Below are positions 49,089 to 57,636 of a stretch of DNA of 64,000 nt, piece after piece (position 1 is the first letter of the stretch; every line of letters starts with the position of its first letter). Under the pieces are notes generated by a model. That model ran no database searches. It was not told where the DNA came from and saw only the letters and a list, made by a program, of their open reading frames with translations. Origin of the DNA: Candidatus Gastranaerophilales bacterium (GTDB taxonomy: Bacteria; Cyanobacteriota; Vampirovibrionia; Gastranaerophilales; Gastranaerophilaceae); contig CALUTF010000003.1 of the NCBI GenBank assembly GCA_944323595.1, positions 1 to 64,000 on the forward strand, written 5' to 3'. The position numbers and the translations under genes were made by a program.

Positions 49089-51066
49089 TATATTTTTTAT
49101 AATCTTTTACATCAAAAAATCCAACAGCAAATTCAGCAGATACAATGCCGTTCAACTGTGCGTCAGGAACTTCTATAGGGGGTCCTGCCGGTGTTGAGCG
49201 GGAAGAATTGTGCGGATTTGAAATTACGCCGACACTTCTGAGTAGTGTAATCAATATGGAATTACCCGATATTTCGTATTCAGTCAGCCCTTTTGTTATG
49301 ATACCGACTCCCTGCGCGGAAACAAATCTTTGCATAGGTGCAGTATTTGTTTTTGCTTCAATCCCGCGTGTTTCCGGCAAATGCTCTCTTATATTGTAAT
49401 CAGGATTAAAATCACGCTCAATAAGTTCATTCATATCCTCGGAAAGAGTTTTATATAACGGCTCGGGCAAATTAAATTTAACCTGCCATATATGATTTTT
49501 TAGTTCATTATCCCATTTTGCACTAAATCTTAAAAACTCTTCACCCTTATTGTGCCAGATAAGTATATCGAAAAAGTCGGTCTTTAATACCCATTCTTCT
49601 CTGATGACACCGGAGGTATAAGTTAATGTTTCCAGTTTGGCGAACTCGCCTTTATCCTCTCTCTCCGGTCCAAAATTGTAGGTATCACCGTTATCAATAT
49701 ATCTAACAAATTCAACAGAAAGATTCTCTGAAATATATAGTTTGTTTTCTTTTATATAAAGATTAAAATTAATATCAGATACACAGGCTCCGCTATGTTT
49801 TAAGAGTCTGAATATTTTAGTATAATCTTCAGTTACCGGAATACGCTGTGTGTCGTACAAAATTCTGTCATCAAAACCGTTTCTGCAGCCAACAACCTGC
49901 TCGCCGTCAGCTTCGTTCAAACTTTCAAATTCAACAACGGGTATTTGTACTCCAAGTATCTCGGCAGTCTTATTCATAAAATCATAAGATGTCATAGACT
50001 GCTTAAATTGGATTTCTTTAAGAATTGTTTTTGAGATTTGAATGATTTTTCCATACCTGATTACATTTTCTTTATGCACCAAATCCGTTGAGCAGCCGCA
50101 AATTCCATCGTGTGCCTGATTTTTTAAGAGCAATTTATATGCGTATTCTATTACTGCATCATAACCGGCATTAAAATATTTTTGAACCCTATCAGCTGTA
50201 TCCAGTAAAAATGACGCCTTAACATTGTATTGTTTTAAATTAATCCTTGCTGAATAAGCCCCCGGCAGGATGAAAGTTTTTGAGTTGTCGCGGAGTTCTC
50301 CTGAGTATTCGTATTTAAAATTATCTTTGACAGCGTCAAAATAGTCAAAAGGAGAACCAATGATAATTTCATAATCATCAAGCAGTTTATTAACATACTC
50401 AATCTGTTCTGATAAATTAGTTTCAACCCCGAGATGGTCAGCCCCGATAGGCAGCAAAAGTACGCCCGAGGATTTTTCTGCAATCATATCAAGATTTTTC
50501 TTTAAAAAATCAGCCTTTGCGTGGTTATCAATGGGGGCAGAAAAAATATCCATAAAATATCCGCGCACAAGATTAATTGTATTTATACCGTTAAAAATAA
50601 ATTCAGAGGGCAAATCACCGCATCCGCGCCATACCATACATTTGTCTATGCCAAAATTTTTAAAAGCTGCGCAGACATTTTTGCTGTGCCCGAAAGTATC
50701 TGCAAGATATCCTATAAAATCACTGCAGCCAAAATCCTTTGAGATTTTTAAACCAATCTCAAGATTTTTTTCAAAAACGGTTTTATCCGTTAAAAATTCA
50801 TCTATAAGACAGTAAAATGGCCCTATAAATAATTTTTTATCCGCAATAAATTTTCTTACAATTTGTTCTTTCTCCGGTCGAATCTTTAAATAATCCAGAA
50901 GCGCCACGACCTGACCATCAAAATAAAATGAGGGCAGTGAACCGTTTTCAAGCATCTCTAACACATTATCAAAAACTCTTAAAAGGCGCAGCCTGAAAAC
51001 TTCAAATTCCCTGTACCATTCTCTGTCCCAGTGTGAATGAACGTATGCAATGACTTTCTTTTTCAT
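49057..51066 (-). CDS. Glycoside hydrolase family 38 alpha-mannosidase
   Basis: 669 residues. Metal-dependent retaining alpha-mannosidase. The zinc site starts with HSHWDREW (His10, His12, Asp14); the likely nucleophile is Asp123 in GYLADTFGHS. A helical middle domain (AHDGICGCSTDLVH) and a C-terminal beta-sandwich follow. It is shorter than most GH38 enzymes (800-1000 residues) and closest in outline to MngB-like bacterial forms. No signal peptide, so it is cytoplasmic and acts on imported mannosides. No Shine-Dalgarno sequence; a promoter lies 8 nt before the start. Confidence 0.85.
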   Translation of the reverse strand: MKKKVIAYVHSHWDREWYREFEVFRLRLLRVFDNVLEMLENGSLPSFYFDGQVVALLDYLKIRPEKEQIVRKFIADKKLFIGPFYCLIDEFLTDKTVFEKNLEIGLKISKDFGCSDFIGYLADTFGHSKNVCAAFKNFGIDKCMVWRGCGDLPSEFIFNGINTINLVRGYFMDIFSAPIDNHAKADFLKKNLDMIAEKSSGVLLLPIGADHLGVETNLSEQIEYVNKLLDDYEIIIGSPFDYFDAVKDNFKYEYSGELRDNSKTFILPGAYSARINLKQYNVKASFLLDTADRVQKYFNAGYDAVIEYAYKLLLKNQAHDGICGCSTDLVHKENVIRYGKIIQISKTILKEIQFKQSMTSYDFMNKTAEILGVQIPVVEFESLNEADGEQVVGCRNGFDDRILYDTQRIPVTEDYTKIFRLLKHSGACVSDINFNLYIKENKLYISENLSVEFVRYIDNGDTYNFGPEREDKGEFAKLETLTYTSGVIREEWVLKTDFFDILIWHNKGEEFLRFSAKWDNELKNHIWQVKFNLPEPLYKTLSEDMNELIERDFNPDYNIREHLPETRGIEAKTNTAPMQRFVSAQGVGIITKGLTEYEISGNSILITLLRSVGVISNPHNSSRSTPAGPPIEVPDAQLNGIVSAEFAVGFFDVKDYKKYITQYFLTEIL

Positions 51067-51074
51067 AAGAAAAG

Positions 51075-51102
51075 TTTATCACAGCACAATCATCAATGGC
51101 AA
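51075..51102 (-). promoter_or_regulatory. Promoter directly before the GH38 start codon
   Basis: On the minus strand: TTGCCA (51097-51102), 16 nt, GATAAA (51075-51080) preceded by TGT, then 8 nt and the ATG at 51066. The leader would be absent or 1-2 nt. Confidence 0.4.
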
Positions 51103-51195
51103 AATGTTAAGTACTCCTGCGGAATTGCCCTTTAGGTGAATGCAAAAATGTTACGAGTTACGGAAAATTAAAATGAAAAAGTTGAGGGGAATTTT

Positions 51196-51837
51196 ATGTT
51201 TAATTTACTTGTTTTAACCAGAGTGATAATAATAATTGCAATTCTGCTGCACACACCAATCGTATTTGCTGCCGGAAATCATTACAGAGTTACAAACCGC
51301 CCGTATAACAGCGTAAGGCAGGTGTCAAAATATGAAAATAAAGCAGGCATGAGAGAATTATCTCGCATGGAAAAAAACATGTTCGGCAGAAGTTTTCAAA
51401 ATGATTCACAGGCTGAACGGGTATCAAGGCTTGAACGTGAAATGTTCGGCATGAATCAATCAGGCGACTTAAACCGCAGATTTGACAATTTACGTGCCGG
51501 TTATCGCGGTTACAGAAACAACGTAAGCCAGTGTCCGCCGCAAATGTATACGCAAACTTACCCTTATTCACACTATAATCCGCAATACGGTTATCAGACA
51601 CCGATTATTCGAAGCGGAGGAGGTATAAGAGGTGCACTTAATTCACTCGGAAATTTTATGCTTGGCGGAACCCCGACAGGACTCAGCCCGCAAATTAATC
51701 CCGCCTACGCTGACTGGTATGATGAAGACTTTGATGATGCTTCAAGCGGGTATTCAAGAGGATTTACAAGCAACAGAGGCTACGGCTACCATAATACAAG
51801 GACCGGCGGCAGCACAGGGGTTACAATTCTGGATTAA
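51196..51837 (+). CDS. Secreted protein with one LE-FG repeat and a Tyr/Gly-rich tail
   Basis: 213 residues. A signal peptide (VIIIIAILLHTPIVFAAG) is followed near residue 50 by one LE-FG unit (LSRMEKNMFGRSFQNDSQAE, then RVSRLEREMFG) closely matching the third unit of the protein at 38676. The rest is low-complexity, rich in Tyr, Gly, Asn, Arg and Pro (YTQTYPYSHYNPQYGYQTP). GAGGGG precedes the ATG. It lies just before the flagellar genes but has its own start region. Function unknown; an exported envelope protein is inferred. Confidence 0.65.
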   Translation: MFNLLVLTRVIIIIAILLHTPIVFAAGNHYRVTNRPYNSVRQVSKYENKAGMRELSRMEKNMFGRSFQNDSQAERVSRLEREMFGMNQSGDLNRRFDNLRAGYRGYRNNVSQCPPQMYTQTYPYSHYNPQYGYQTPIIRSGGGIRGALNSLGNFMLGGTPTGLSPQINPAYADWYDEDFDDASSGYSRGFTSNRGYGYHNTRTGGSTGVTILD

Positions 51838-51885
51838 TTGACTTTTTTCTAAAAATCATTAAATGAATATCATACGTTTAGATGG

Positions 51886-51913
51886 TTGTCACTAAGCTTA
51901 AAACAAGGATAAT
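51886..51913 (+). promoter_or_regulatory. Possible promoter of the fliJ operon
   Basis: TTGTCA (51886-51891), 16 nt, GATAAT (51908-51913), 27 nt before the fliJ ATG. This is of the main sigma-70 type, not a FliA type. Confidence 0.4.
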
Positions 51914-51940
51914 TAGAATAAGAAAGTGTAGTCTAAACAA

Positions 51941-52432
51941 ATGCCTTTTCGATACAGGTTACAAAAAGTTCTGGAATTCAGAATCCGTAAAAAAGAAGAA
52001 CAACTGATGGTTGTGCAGAAAGCACAGCAGGCAGTCTATATTGCGGAAGAAAATATCAGAAAAAATAATCAGGAAATTCAGGACACAAAAGTTAATATGC
52101 GAAAAGCAGACCCAATGATGTATGAGACTTATGATAAATATCTTATATATCTGTATGAAAAGGCCAAAAAGTTAGAAGAAATCAGAATTGAAGCACAGCG
52201 AAAACTGGATGAAGAAAAACAAAAACTGGTTAAGCTGGAACAAGCCGTAAAAGTTCTGGAAAAACACAAAGAAAAAAACAGAGAAGCCTATATTGCAGAA
52301 GAAAAGGCTGCAGAATTGAAAAAGTATTCGGAACTGGGTGTAACAAGATTTTTTGCACAATCTCAGGAACGACAGGAAGAAGAAGCAAAAGAATTGTTAA
52401 AACAACTGGAAGAATTGGAGGGTAACAGTTAA
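51941..52432 (+). CDS. fliJ: Flagellar export chaperone FliJ
   Basis: 163 residues, almost entirely a charged antiparallel coiled coil, starting with the FliJ-type PFRYRLQKVLEFRIRKKEEQL. FliJ is the stalk of the flagellar type III export ATPase and carries chaperones. It is the first gene of a three-gene flagellar cluster (fliJ, fliK-like, flgG-like) joined by 1-nt and overlapping junctions. No ribosome-binding site is seen before the ATG. fliI is not in the window. Confidence 0.85.
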   Translation: MPFRYRLQKVLEFRIRKKEEQLMVVQKAQQAVYIAEENIRKNNQEIQDTKVNMRKADPMMYETYDKYLIYLYEKAKKLEEIRIEAQRKLDEEKQKLVKLEQAVKVLEKHKEKNREAYIAEEKAAELKKYSELGVTRFFAQSQERQEEEAKELLKQLEELEGNS

Positions 52433-52433
52433 A

Positions 52434-53318
52434 ATGAATATAAGCAGTGCATCATCAACAGCCGTATCAAGCACAGGCAGCACTTCATCAACATCTAAAA
52501 CATCTTCATCAAAGAGCAGTTCAGCATCGTTCGATGAAGAGTTAAAAAATGCTTCCAAAACAGAAGAAGCTCAGGAAACTGAAAATTCTGCAGAAACTGA
52601 AACCGAAAATAAGACTGAAAAAACGGCTCAGGAAGAAAAGACTTCTAAACAGGATGATGCTGATAAGAAAAACGATGATAAAAATAAAGAATCCAATACT
52701 TTAAAAGGTGAAGTTACACAGAATGAATTATTGAGTACTGAAGAACTTCTTGCACAAAATATACAGGCAATGTTTAATAACGGAAAAAACACCAATTCTA
52801 TTCAAAATCAATACCAGAGATTAAATATTGCTAATATAGATGAATTGTCACGCACTCTGACGGCACAGATAGATTACACAAGTATTAATATGGACATGAA
52901 CGATGCCCTGTTTTTCTCTAATCTTGCACAGAATACCGATATGTCTATGAAAAGTGTTGCAGCTGAAATTCAAAATCTTGCAGAAAATAATGCCCAGCAA
53001 GCACAAAAAACAGCCAATGTTTCTGCAACATTGATGAATGCTCTCAATGAAGGATTAAAAACAAATCAGCCATTCAGAATAAATTTTGACAAAGACATTT
53101 CCGTCATTATAAAGATAAATAAGGATGGTAGTATTGCTGCGAACTTCATTCCGGGGGACAAGGCAGTTGAAGAGTATTTAAAAATGAATATATCAACATT
53201 AAGACAACGTTTTGACGATCAGGAACTTTCCTATAGCGAATTAAGCTATAGCAGCTCAAGACGTGAACAGGAACAGGAAAATAACAAGCGTAAAAATAAG
53301 GAGAACAGCCATGAATGA
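52434..53318 (+). CDS. FliK-like flagellar hook-length control protein
   Basis: 294 residues, starting 1 nt after fliJ. Residues 1-95 are Ser/Thr then Glu/Lys-rich and disordered. Residues 95-200 are helical. The C-terminus (PFRINFDKDISVIIKINKDGSIAANF ... LKMNISTLRQRFDDQELSYSEL) follows the FliK C-terminal pattern of a beta-hairpin, then a helix, then the L..aL...G substrate-switch region, with a basic tail. FliK measures hook length and switches export specificity. It is shorter than usual. Position between fliJ and a hook/rod gene supports the call. Confidence 0.7.
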   Translation: MNISSASSTAVSSTGSTSSTSKTSSSKSSSASFDEELKNASKTEEAQETENSAETETENKTEKTAQEEKTSKQDDADKKNDDKNKESNTLKGEVTQNELLSTEELLAQNIQAMFNNGKNTNSIQNQYQRLNIANIDELSRTLTAQIDYTSINMDMNDALFFSNLAQNTDMSMKSVAAEIQNLAENNAQQAQKTANVSATLMNALNEGLKTNQPFRINFDKDISVIIKINKDGSIAANFIPGDKAVEEYLKMNISTLRQRFDDQELSYSELSYSSSRREQEQENNKRKNKENSHE

Positions 53319-54147
53319 TTCATTTATCACGGCACTGAACACTCAAAAAGCAACCCAGAACTGGATGGACGCCATTGCCTACAACATGACAAATGTTTAT
53401 ACGCCGGGTTTTAGAGAAAAGCAGGTAAATTTTAAGACCTTTCTCGGTGGTGCTGTAGCTGATGACTATGACAAAAAACTCAGTCAGGGCAAATCAACTC
53501 CGGGTACTTCAAATGACAACTTATTCCTTGAAGGAAAAGGGTTCTTCCTGACAAAAACCCCTGAAGGTAAAAGTGTTTATACAAGATTGGGCGAATTTAC
53601 ATTTGACAAAGACGGAGTCTACAGAGCAAAAAACGGTAATACCGTACAAGGTTACATACTGAATGATAAAGGCGAAATTATGCAGGGAACAAAACCTGTC
53701 AGTGCGGATTTATATCAACAAACAGCACTTAAAGGCGGCTCTCTGGATATTCCGACAACAAATATCAAAATGTGGATTGACCCTAATAACGGCAAGTATT
53801 TAGGGAAATATGATGATTACGAAATCAAAACTGACGGTACAATTTACGGAAAAGCTGACGGCGGCAAACGAGTAGTTCCTCTGTACAGAATCACAACAAG
53901 AAACTTCCACAACGCTGCAGCTCTGTTTGAGATTAAAGAAGGGTACTTTATCGAAACTGAAGAATCCGGCAAACCCGTACTGGGAACGGGTGAAATCCGT
54001 TCAGGATTGTTAGAATTGTCAAACGCCGATTTTAAAGGTAACATTTCATACTACCAGATGGCTAAACTTCAAATGGAAATAACCAACAAACTTATTTCTT
54101 CAAATAAAGAATTGCTTGAAGAAGCTCTGAGATTGGTAGGGAACTAG
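53311..54147 (+). CDS. Flagellar hook/rod protein (FlgE/FlgG family)
   Basis: 278 residues. The N-terminal rod signature is FITALNTQKATQNWMDAIAY then NMTNVYTPGFREK; a central beta domain holds LFLEGKGFFL and YTRLGEFTFDKDGVYRAKNGNTVQGY; the C-terminal helix GEIRSGLLELSNADFKGNIS then YYQMAKLQMEITNKLISSNK packs with the N-terminus. It forms the distal rod or hook. The ATG at 53311 is chosen because AAGGAG lies 8 nt before it; it overlaps the fliK-like stop by 8 bp. FlgG, FlgF and a short FlgE cannot be told apart with certainty. Confidence 0.85.
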   Translation: MNDSFITALNTQKATQNWMDAIAYNMTNVYTPGFREKQVNFKTFLGGAVADDYDKKLSQGKSTPGTSNDNLFLEGKGFFLTKTPEGKSVYTRLGEFTFDKDGVYRAKNGNTVQGYILNDKGEIMQGTKPVSADLYQQTALKGGSLDIPTTNIKMWIDPNNGKYLGKYDDYEIKTDGTIYGKADGGKRVVPLYRITTRNFHNAAALFEIKEGYFIETEESGKPVLGTGEIRSGLLELSNADFKGNISYYQMAKLQMEITNKLISSNKELLEEALRLVGN

Positions 54148-54191
54148 GAATTATACAACAGATATTTTAAAGATTAAACTCCATTTTACGC

Positions 54192-54230
54192 AAGGAACTG
54201 TGTATGTACGGTTCCTTTTTGTTTTTTTTA
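54192..54230 (+). terminator. Rho-independent terminator after the flagellar genes
   Basis: AAGGAAC (54192-54198) and GTTCCTT (54211-54217) frame a partly paired loop, followed by a long T-run. Confidence 0.85.
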
Positions 54231-54326
54231 GAAAATTGGACTCCTATGCTTTTAAACAAATAATTTACCATCAAATAATTTTTGTGTTAAAGTTAAAGAT
54301 ATAGAATTAAGATTAGGGGAAAAAAC

Positions 54327-55334
54327 ATGTCATTAACAGTATATTTAGGGATAGACGTAGGCTCTGTAACAACAAAACTTGCATTAGTTGATGAAAAAGG
54401 AAAATATGTAGACAGTTACATGCTCCGTACGGCAGGTAAACCTGTAATGGCGGTTCAAAAAGGTTTGCGGGAACTTTATGCAAAAAAACTTACTGATTAC
54501 GACGTAATGGGTGTAGGCACAACCGGTTCAGGCAGAAATCTTGCCGGTGCACTTGTTGGTGCGGATATCATAAAAAATGAGATTACAGCGCACGCAGTTG
54601 CCGCAAGTATCAACGTTCCGGGGGTTCAAACTATCCTTGAAATCGGAGGTCAGGACAGCAAAATAATTATTCTGCGCGATGGTATTGTTACTGACTTTGC
54701 GATGAATACCGTTTGTGCGGCAGGTACAGGCAGCTTTCTTGATCAACAGGCTAACAGATTGAATGTTCCGATAGAACAATTTGGCGAAACTGCACTAAAA
54801 TCAACTAATCCGGCAAGAATCGCAGGCCGCTGCGGTGTATTTGCCGAAAGTGACTTAATTCACAAACAGCAGCTCGGATATCCTGTAGAAGACTTATTAT
54901 ACGGTCTATGTCAGGCGCTTGTTCGTAATTATCTTTCTAATCTTGCGCTTGGTAAAGAGTTACTGCCGGTATTTTCATTCCAGGGCGGAGTTGCTACAAA
55001 TTCAGGAATGGTAAAAGCTTTTGAAGAAGCTCTCGGACACAAAGTTGTTGTTCCTGAAAATCACCAGACAATGGGCGCAATAGGGGCTGCTCTTATTGCA
55101 ATGGAAAACCATCAGTACACTGAAACCCCGACAAAATTCAAAGGATGGGAAGTCGGTGATATGCATTTTTCTTCAATTACATGTGAATGCAACGGCTGCT
55201 CTAACAACTGTGAAGTTATTACCATTGTCGAGGGTGTGGACGAGGTTCAGCACGTAGAAAAAATTAAAGATATTAAAGGTAATATTATTGCACGCTGGGG
55301 TGGAACCTGCGGACGCTGGGATATTGCAGGGTAG
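54327..55334 (+). CDS. 2-hydroxyacyl-CoA dehydratase activase (BcrAD/BadFG ATPase) with Cys-rich tail
   Basis: 335 residues. ASKHA-fold ATPase with GIDVGSVTTKLALVDEKG, GGQDSKIIIL and FQGGVATNSGMV. The cysteines of NTVCAAGTGSFLDQQ and AGRCGVFAESDLIH ligate one [4Fe-4S] across the dimer. ATP hydrolysis drives an electron to a dehydratase-type partner, probably the protein at 44894. A tail of about 65 residues adds CECNGCSNNCEV and GGTCGRWD, absent from simple activases and like the linker of fused activase-dehydratase proteins. GGGG precedes the ATG. Monocistronic. Confidence 0.9.
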   Translation: MSLTVYLGIDVGSVTTKLALVDEKGKYVDSYMLRTAGKPVMAVQKGLRELYAKKLTDYDVMGVGTTGSGRNLAGALVGADIIKNEITAHAVAASINVPGVQTILEIGGQDSKIIILRDGIVTDFAMNTVCAAGTGSFLDQQANRLNVPIEQFGETALKSTNPARIAGRCGVFAESDLIHKQQLGYPVEDLLYGLCQALVRNYLSNLALGKELLPVFSFQGGVATNSGMVKAFEEALGHKVVVPENHQTMGAIGAALIAMENHQYTETPTKFKGWEVGDMHFSSITCECNGCSNNCEVITIVEGVDEVQHVEKIKDIKGNIIARWGGTCGRWDIAG

Positions 55335-55432
55335 TCTGTAGCAGTAGACTCTGTATTGATTCTGAATACAGTAATAACGCGGATTAAGAGATGATAGGCT
55401 CAAATATTACAATGAAGACTACCGCTTACGGT

Positions 55433-55870
55433 TTATTTTTCTATCATAAAAGTCACAGGCCCATCATTAATGAGTTCGACGTCCATCATTGCACGAAATT
55501 TGCCTGTCTGAACAGTTAGTCCATGGTTTTTGACTAATTCAGTGAATTCTTCGTAAAGTTTTACGGCAATATCAGGTTCAGCGGCTTTGTCAAAGCTCGG
55601 TCTGGTTCCTTTTTTGCAGTCCCCGCACAAGGTAAACTGGGATACTACCATAACTTCACCCTGAACATCTTTTATAGAAAAATTCATTTTATCATTTTCG
55701 TCCTCAAATATACGCAAATTTACAACTTTATCGGCAAGTTTTTGTGCATTTTCACTTGTATCACCCTTTTCAACGCCTAAAAGTATAAGGATGCCTTTAC
55801 CTGTTGATGAATACAATTCACCATCTATTGTAACCGATGCCCGTTTTACTCTTTGTATAAGTGCTTTCAT
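55433..55870 (-). CDS. dtd: D-aminoacyl-tRNA deacylase
   Basis: 145 residues. It removes D-amino acids (and mischarged Gly) from tRNA. Seen: MKALIQRVKRASVTIDGE, the SQFTL motif that forms the active site, KKGTRPSF, and the cross-subunit NDGPVTFMIE. GGAAAG precedes the ATG. It lies 27 bp after rlmN and is probably cotranscribed with it. Confidence 0.96.
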   Translation of the reverse strand: MKALIQRVKRASVTIDGELYSSTGKGILILLGVEKGDTSENAQKLADKVVNLRIFEDENDKMNFSIKDVQGEVMVVSQFTLCGDCKKGTRPSFDKAAEPDIAVKLYEEFTELVKNHGLTVQTGKFRAMMDVELINDGPVTFMIEK

Positions 55871-55897
55871 TATTATCTTCTTTCCGTTTTGAGAATG

Positions 55898-56914
55898 CTA
55901 AATTTTACCTTTTAGCTGACCGCAAGCCGCATCAATATCCGCCCCGCGTTCCAGTCTTACCGTAACCTTTTTGCCGGAGTGTTCCAGCAGATACTTAAAT
56001 TTCATAATTGAATTGTTTGTCGGGCGTTGATAATCGTTTTCAGCCGTCGGATTATATGGAATAAGATTTATATTGCATTTTATATCACGCAAATATTCTG
56101 CAAGTTCTTTTGCAGCGGCAACCGTATCATTTAAATTTTTTATAAGCAGATATTCTACTGTAATCCTGCGCCCTGTTTTTTCTATATAAAATTTAAGAGC
56201 CTTTTTGAGTTCATCCATATTGTACTTATCTTCAATCTGCATTAACTGTCTGCGGATTTCATGGTTTGGCGCATGTAAAGAAATTGCCAGTGTAGACTGC
56301 ATATCAATATCAGCCAGTTTATAAATCTGAGGAACAATTCCGCTTGTTGAAACAGTGATTCGTCTGGCGCCTATCTGGAAATTATCGTTAAAAATATGCA
56401 TTGCTTTAATAACATTATCAAGATTTAACAGAGGTTCTCCCTGACCCATAAACACAACATTTGTCACTTTCAGACCTGTATCACGCTGAATAGTCAGAAC
56501 CTGTTCAATAATTTCTTTGTATGTTAAATTTCTGATAAAACCTCTTTTTCCGGTTGCGCAAAATGAACAATTAACAGCACACCCCACCTGTGAACTTACA
56601 CATGCTGTCAGGTTTGCGCGATTATCAAAGCGCATTAACACCGTTTCCACACATTCACCGTCAGGATATTCAATCAGATATTTCAGTGTCCCGTCAACAC
56701 TTTCCTGCTTAACTTTTATTTTAACATCACTAACCTTTGCAATTTTTTTCAGTTCTTCTCTGAATTTAAGAGATAAATCCGTCATTTCATCAATAGTACT
56801 CACGGATTTATGATAAATCCAATTGTGTACCTGACGCGCTCTAAACGCAGTTGCATGAAGTTCATCAGTTATAGCTTTAATTTCTTCTAAACTTAATCCT
56901 GAGAGGATGTGCAT
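55898..56914 (-). CDS. rlmN: Dual-specificity RNA methyltransferase RlmN
   Basis: 338 residues. Radical-SAM enzyme that makes 2-methyladenosine at 23S rRNA A2503 and in some tRNAs. The cluster Cys are 112, 116 and 119 in GCAVNCSFCATG; FMGQGEPLLN and the late methyl-carrying Cys331 in AACGQLKGK are present. Its start lies 22 bp inside the upstream YkgJ-type gene, so translation is coupled. Confidence 0.96.
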   Translation of the reverse strand: MHILSGLSLEEIKAITDELHATAFRARQVHNWIYHKSVSTIDEMTDLSLKFREELKKIAKVSDVKIKVKQESVDGTLKYLIEYPDGECVETVLMRFDNRANLTACVSSQVGCAVNCSFCATGKRGFIRNLTYKEIIEQVLTIQRDTGLKVTNVVFMGQGEPLLNLDNVIKAMHIFNDNFQIGARRITVSTSGIVPQIYKLADIDMQSTLAISLHAPNHEIRRQLMQIEDKYNMDELKKALKFYIEKTGRRITVEYLLIKNLNDTVAAAKELAEYLRDIKCNINLIPYNPTAENDYQRPTNNSIMKFKYLLEHSGKKVTVRLERGADIDAACGQLKGKI

Positions 56915-57561
56915 AATTTTTCCTTATAAAATTCAATAATCTCCATCATAGAATGACATAAAAGCGCAACGGGTTCCACTTCCTGCTTCCATTCGTAAAA
57001 TCCGCAAGATTCCGGCAGAATGCTCAGCGGATTATCAGGAAAATCCCTGCAAATCTGAGGGCGATTTTCATAATCAGTACATAGTTTGCAATCAGAAAGT
57101 TTAGGACAATGATAAAAATAAACTTCATCTTCTTTATTTTCATCAAGCATTTTAATATATTCAGGATAAACTTTTTGCGCTTCTGACTTGCTTTCATAAG
57201 GTATGAAAACACTCAGAAACTGATTTGCAAACCTATCGCCGTTTTGAGCTTTTAGTTTAAGCTGTTCCGGAGAAAATTCACTGCATGCAAGGTTACAGCA
57301 AGTTGCGCAATTATTACATTTGAACATTTTCCTGTAAGCCAGAATTTCCTGCCATTTTATGTAAATATCGCGAGCAATTTCTTCGTCAAACATTTTTAAA
57401 ACCGCGCGATTCCATTCAGAATTTCCTGCATCTAAAAAATCGCCGTCAACATTTGCAGGTCGTAACTCGTCAATTCTTTTGGCAATTTCTTCTGCAGATT
57501 TTTTGAAAATTTCGCGGTATTTTTTTCTAAGTCCGTTTAAATTTGCGCTTAAATCATTCAT
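56893..57561 (-). CDS. YkgJ-type cysteine-cluster protein
   Basis: 222 residues. A Lys/Glu-rich N-terminal part (1-75) precedes the YkgJ/UPF0153 cysteine pattern: CNNCATCCNLACSEFSPEQL, then FYHCPKLSDCKLCTDYENRP and ICRDFP. The family binds zinc or an Fe-S cluster and has no settled function. It overlaps rlmN by 22 bp. A perfect hairpin lies upstream, separating it from the next gene. Confidence 0.8.
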   Translation of the reverse strand: MNDLSANLNGLRKKYREIFKKSAEEIAKRIDELRPANVDGDFLDAGNSEWNRAVLKMFDEEIARDIYIKWQEILAYRKMFKCNNCATCCNLACSEFSPEQLKLKAQNGDRFANQFLSVFIPYESKSEAQKVYPEYIKMLDENKEDEVYFYHCPKLSDCKLCTDYENRPQICRDFPDNPLSILPESCGFYEWKQEVEPVALLCHSMMEIIEFYKEKLCTSSQD

Positions 57562-57580
57562 AGTAATATTGTATCATAAG

Positions 57581-57609
57581 AAAACGATACGTATAATACG
57601 TATCGTTTT
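57581..57609 (-). terminator. Perfect hairpin terminating the 762-residue protein gene
   Basis: AAAACGATACGTAT (57581-57594) and its exact complement (57596-57609) surround one base. Read on the minus strand, TTTTCTT ends the stem. It lies 28 nt after the stop at 57637. Confidence 0.8.
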
Positions 57610-57636
57610 TCGTTTGTGCTATGTTATATAAAGTTT

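Noticed and set aside
51838-51940. FliA (sigma-28) promoter before fliJ
   Set aside because: No GCCGATAA-type -10 was found; a TTGTCA-N16-GATAAT site fits better.
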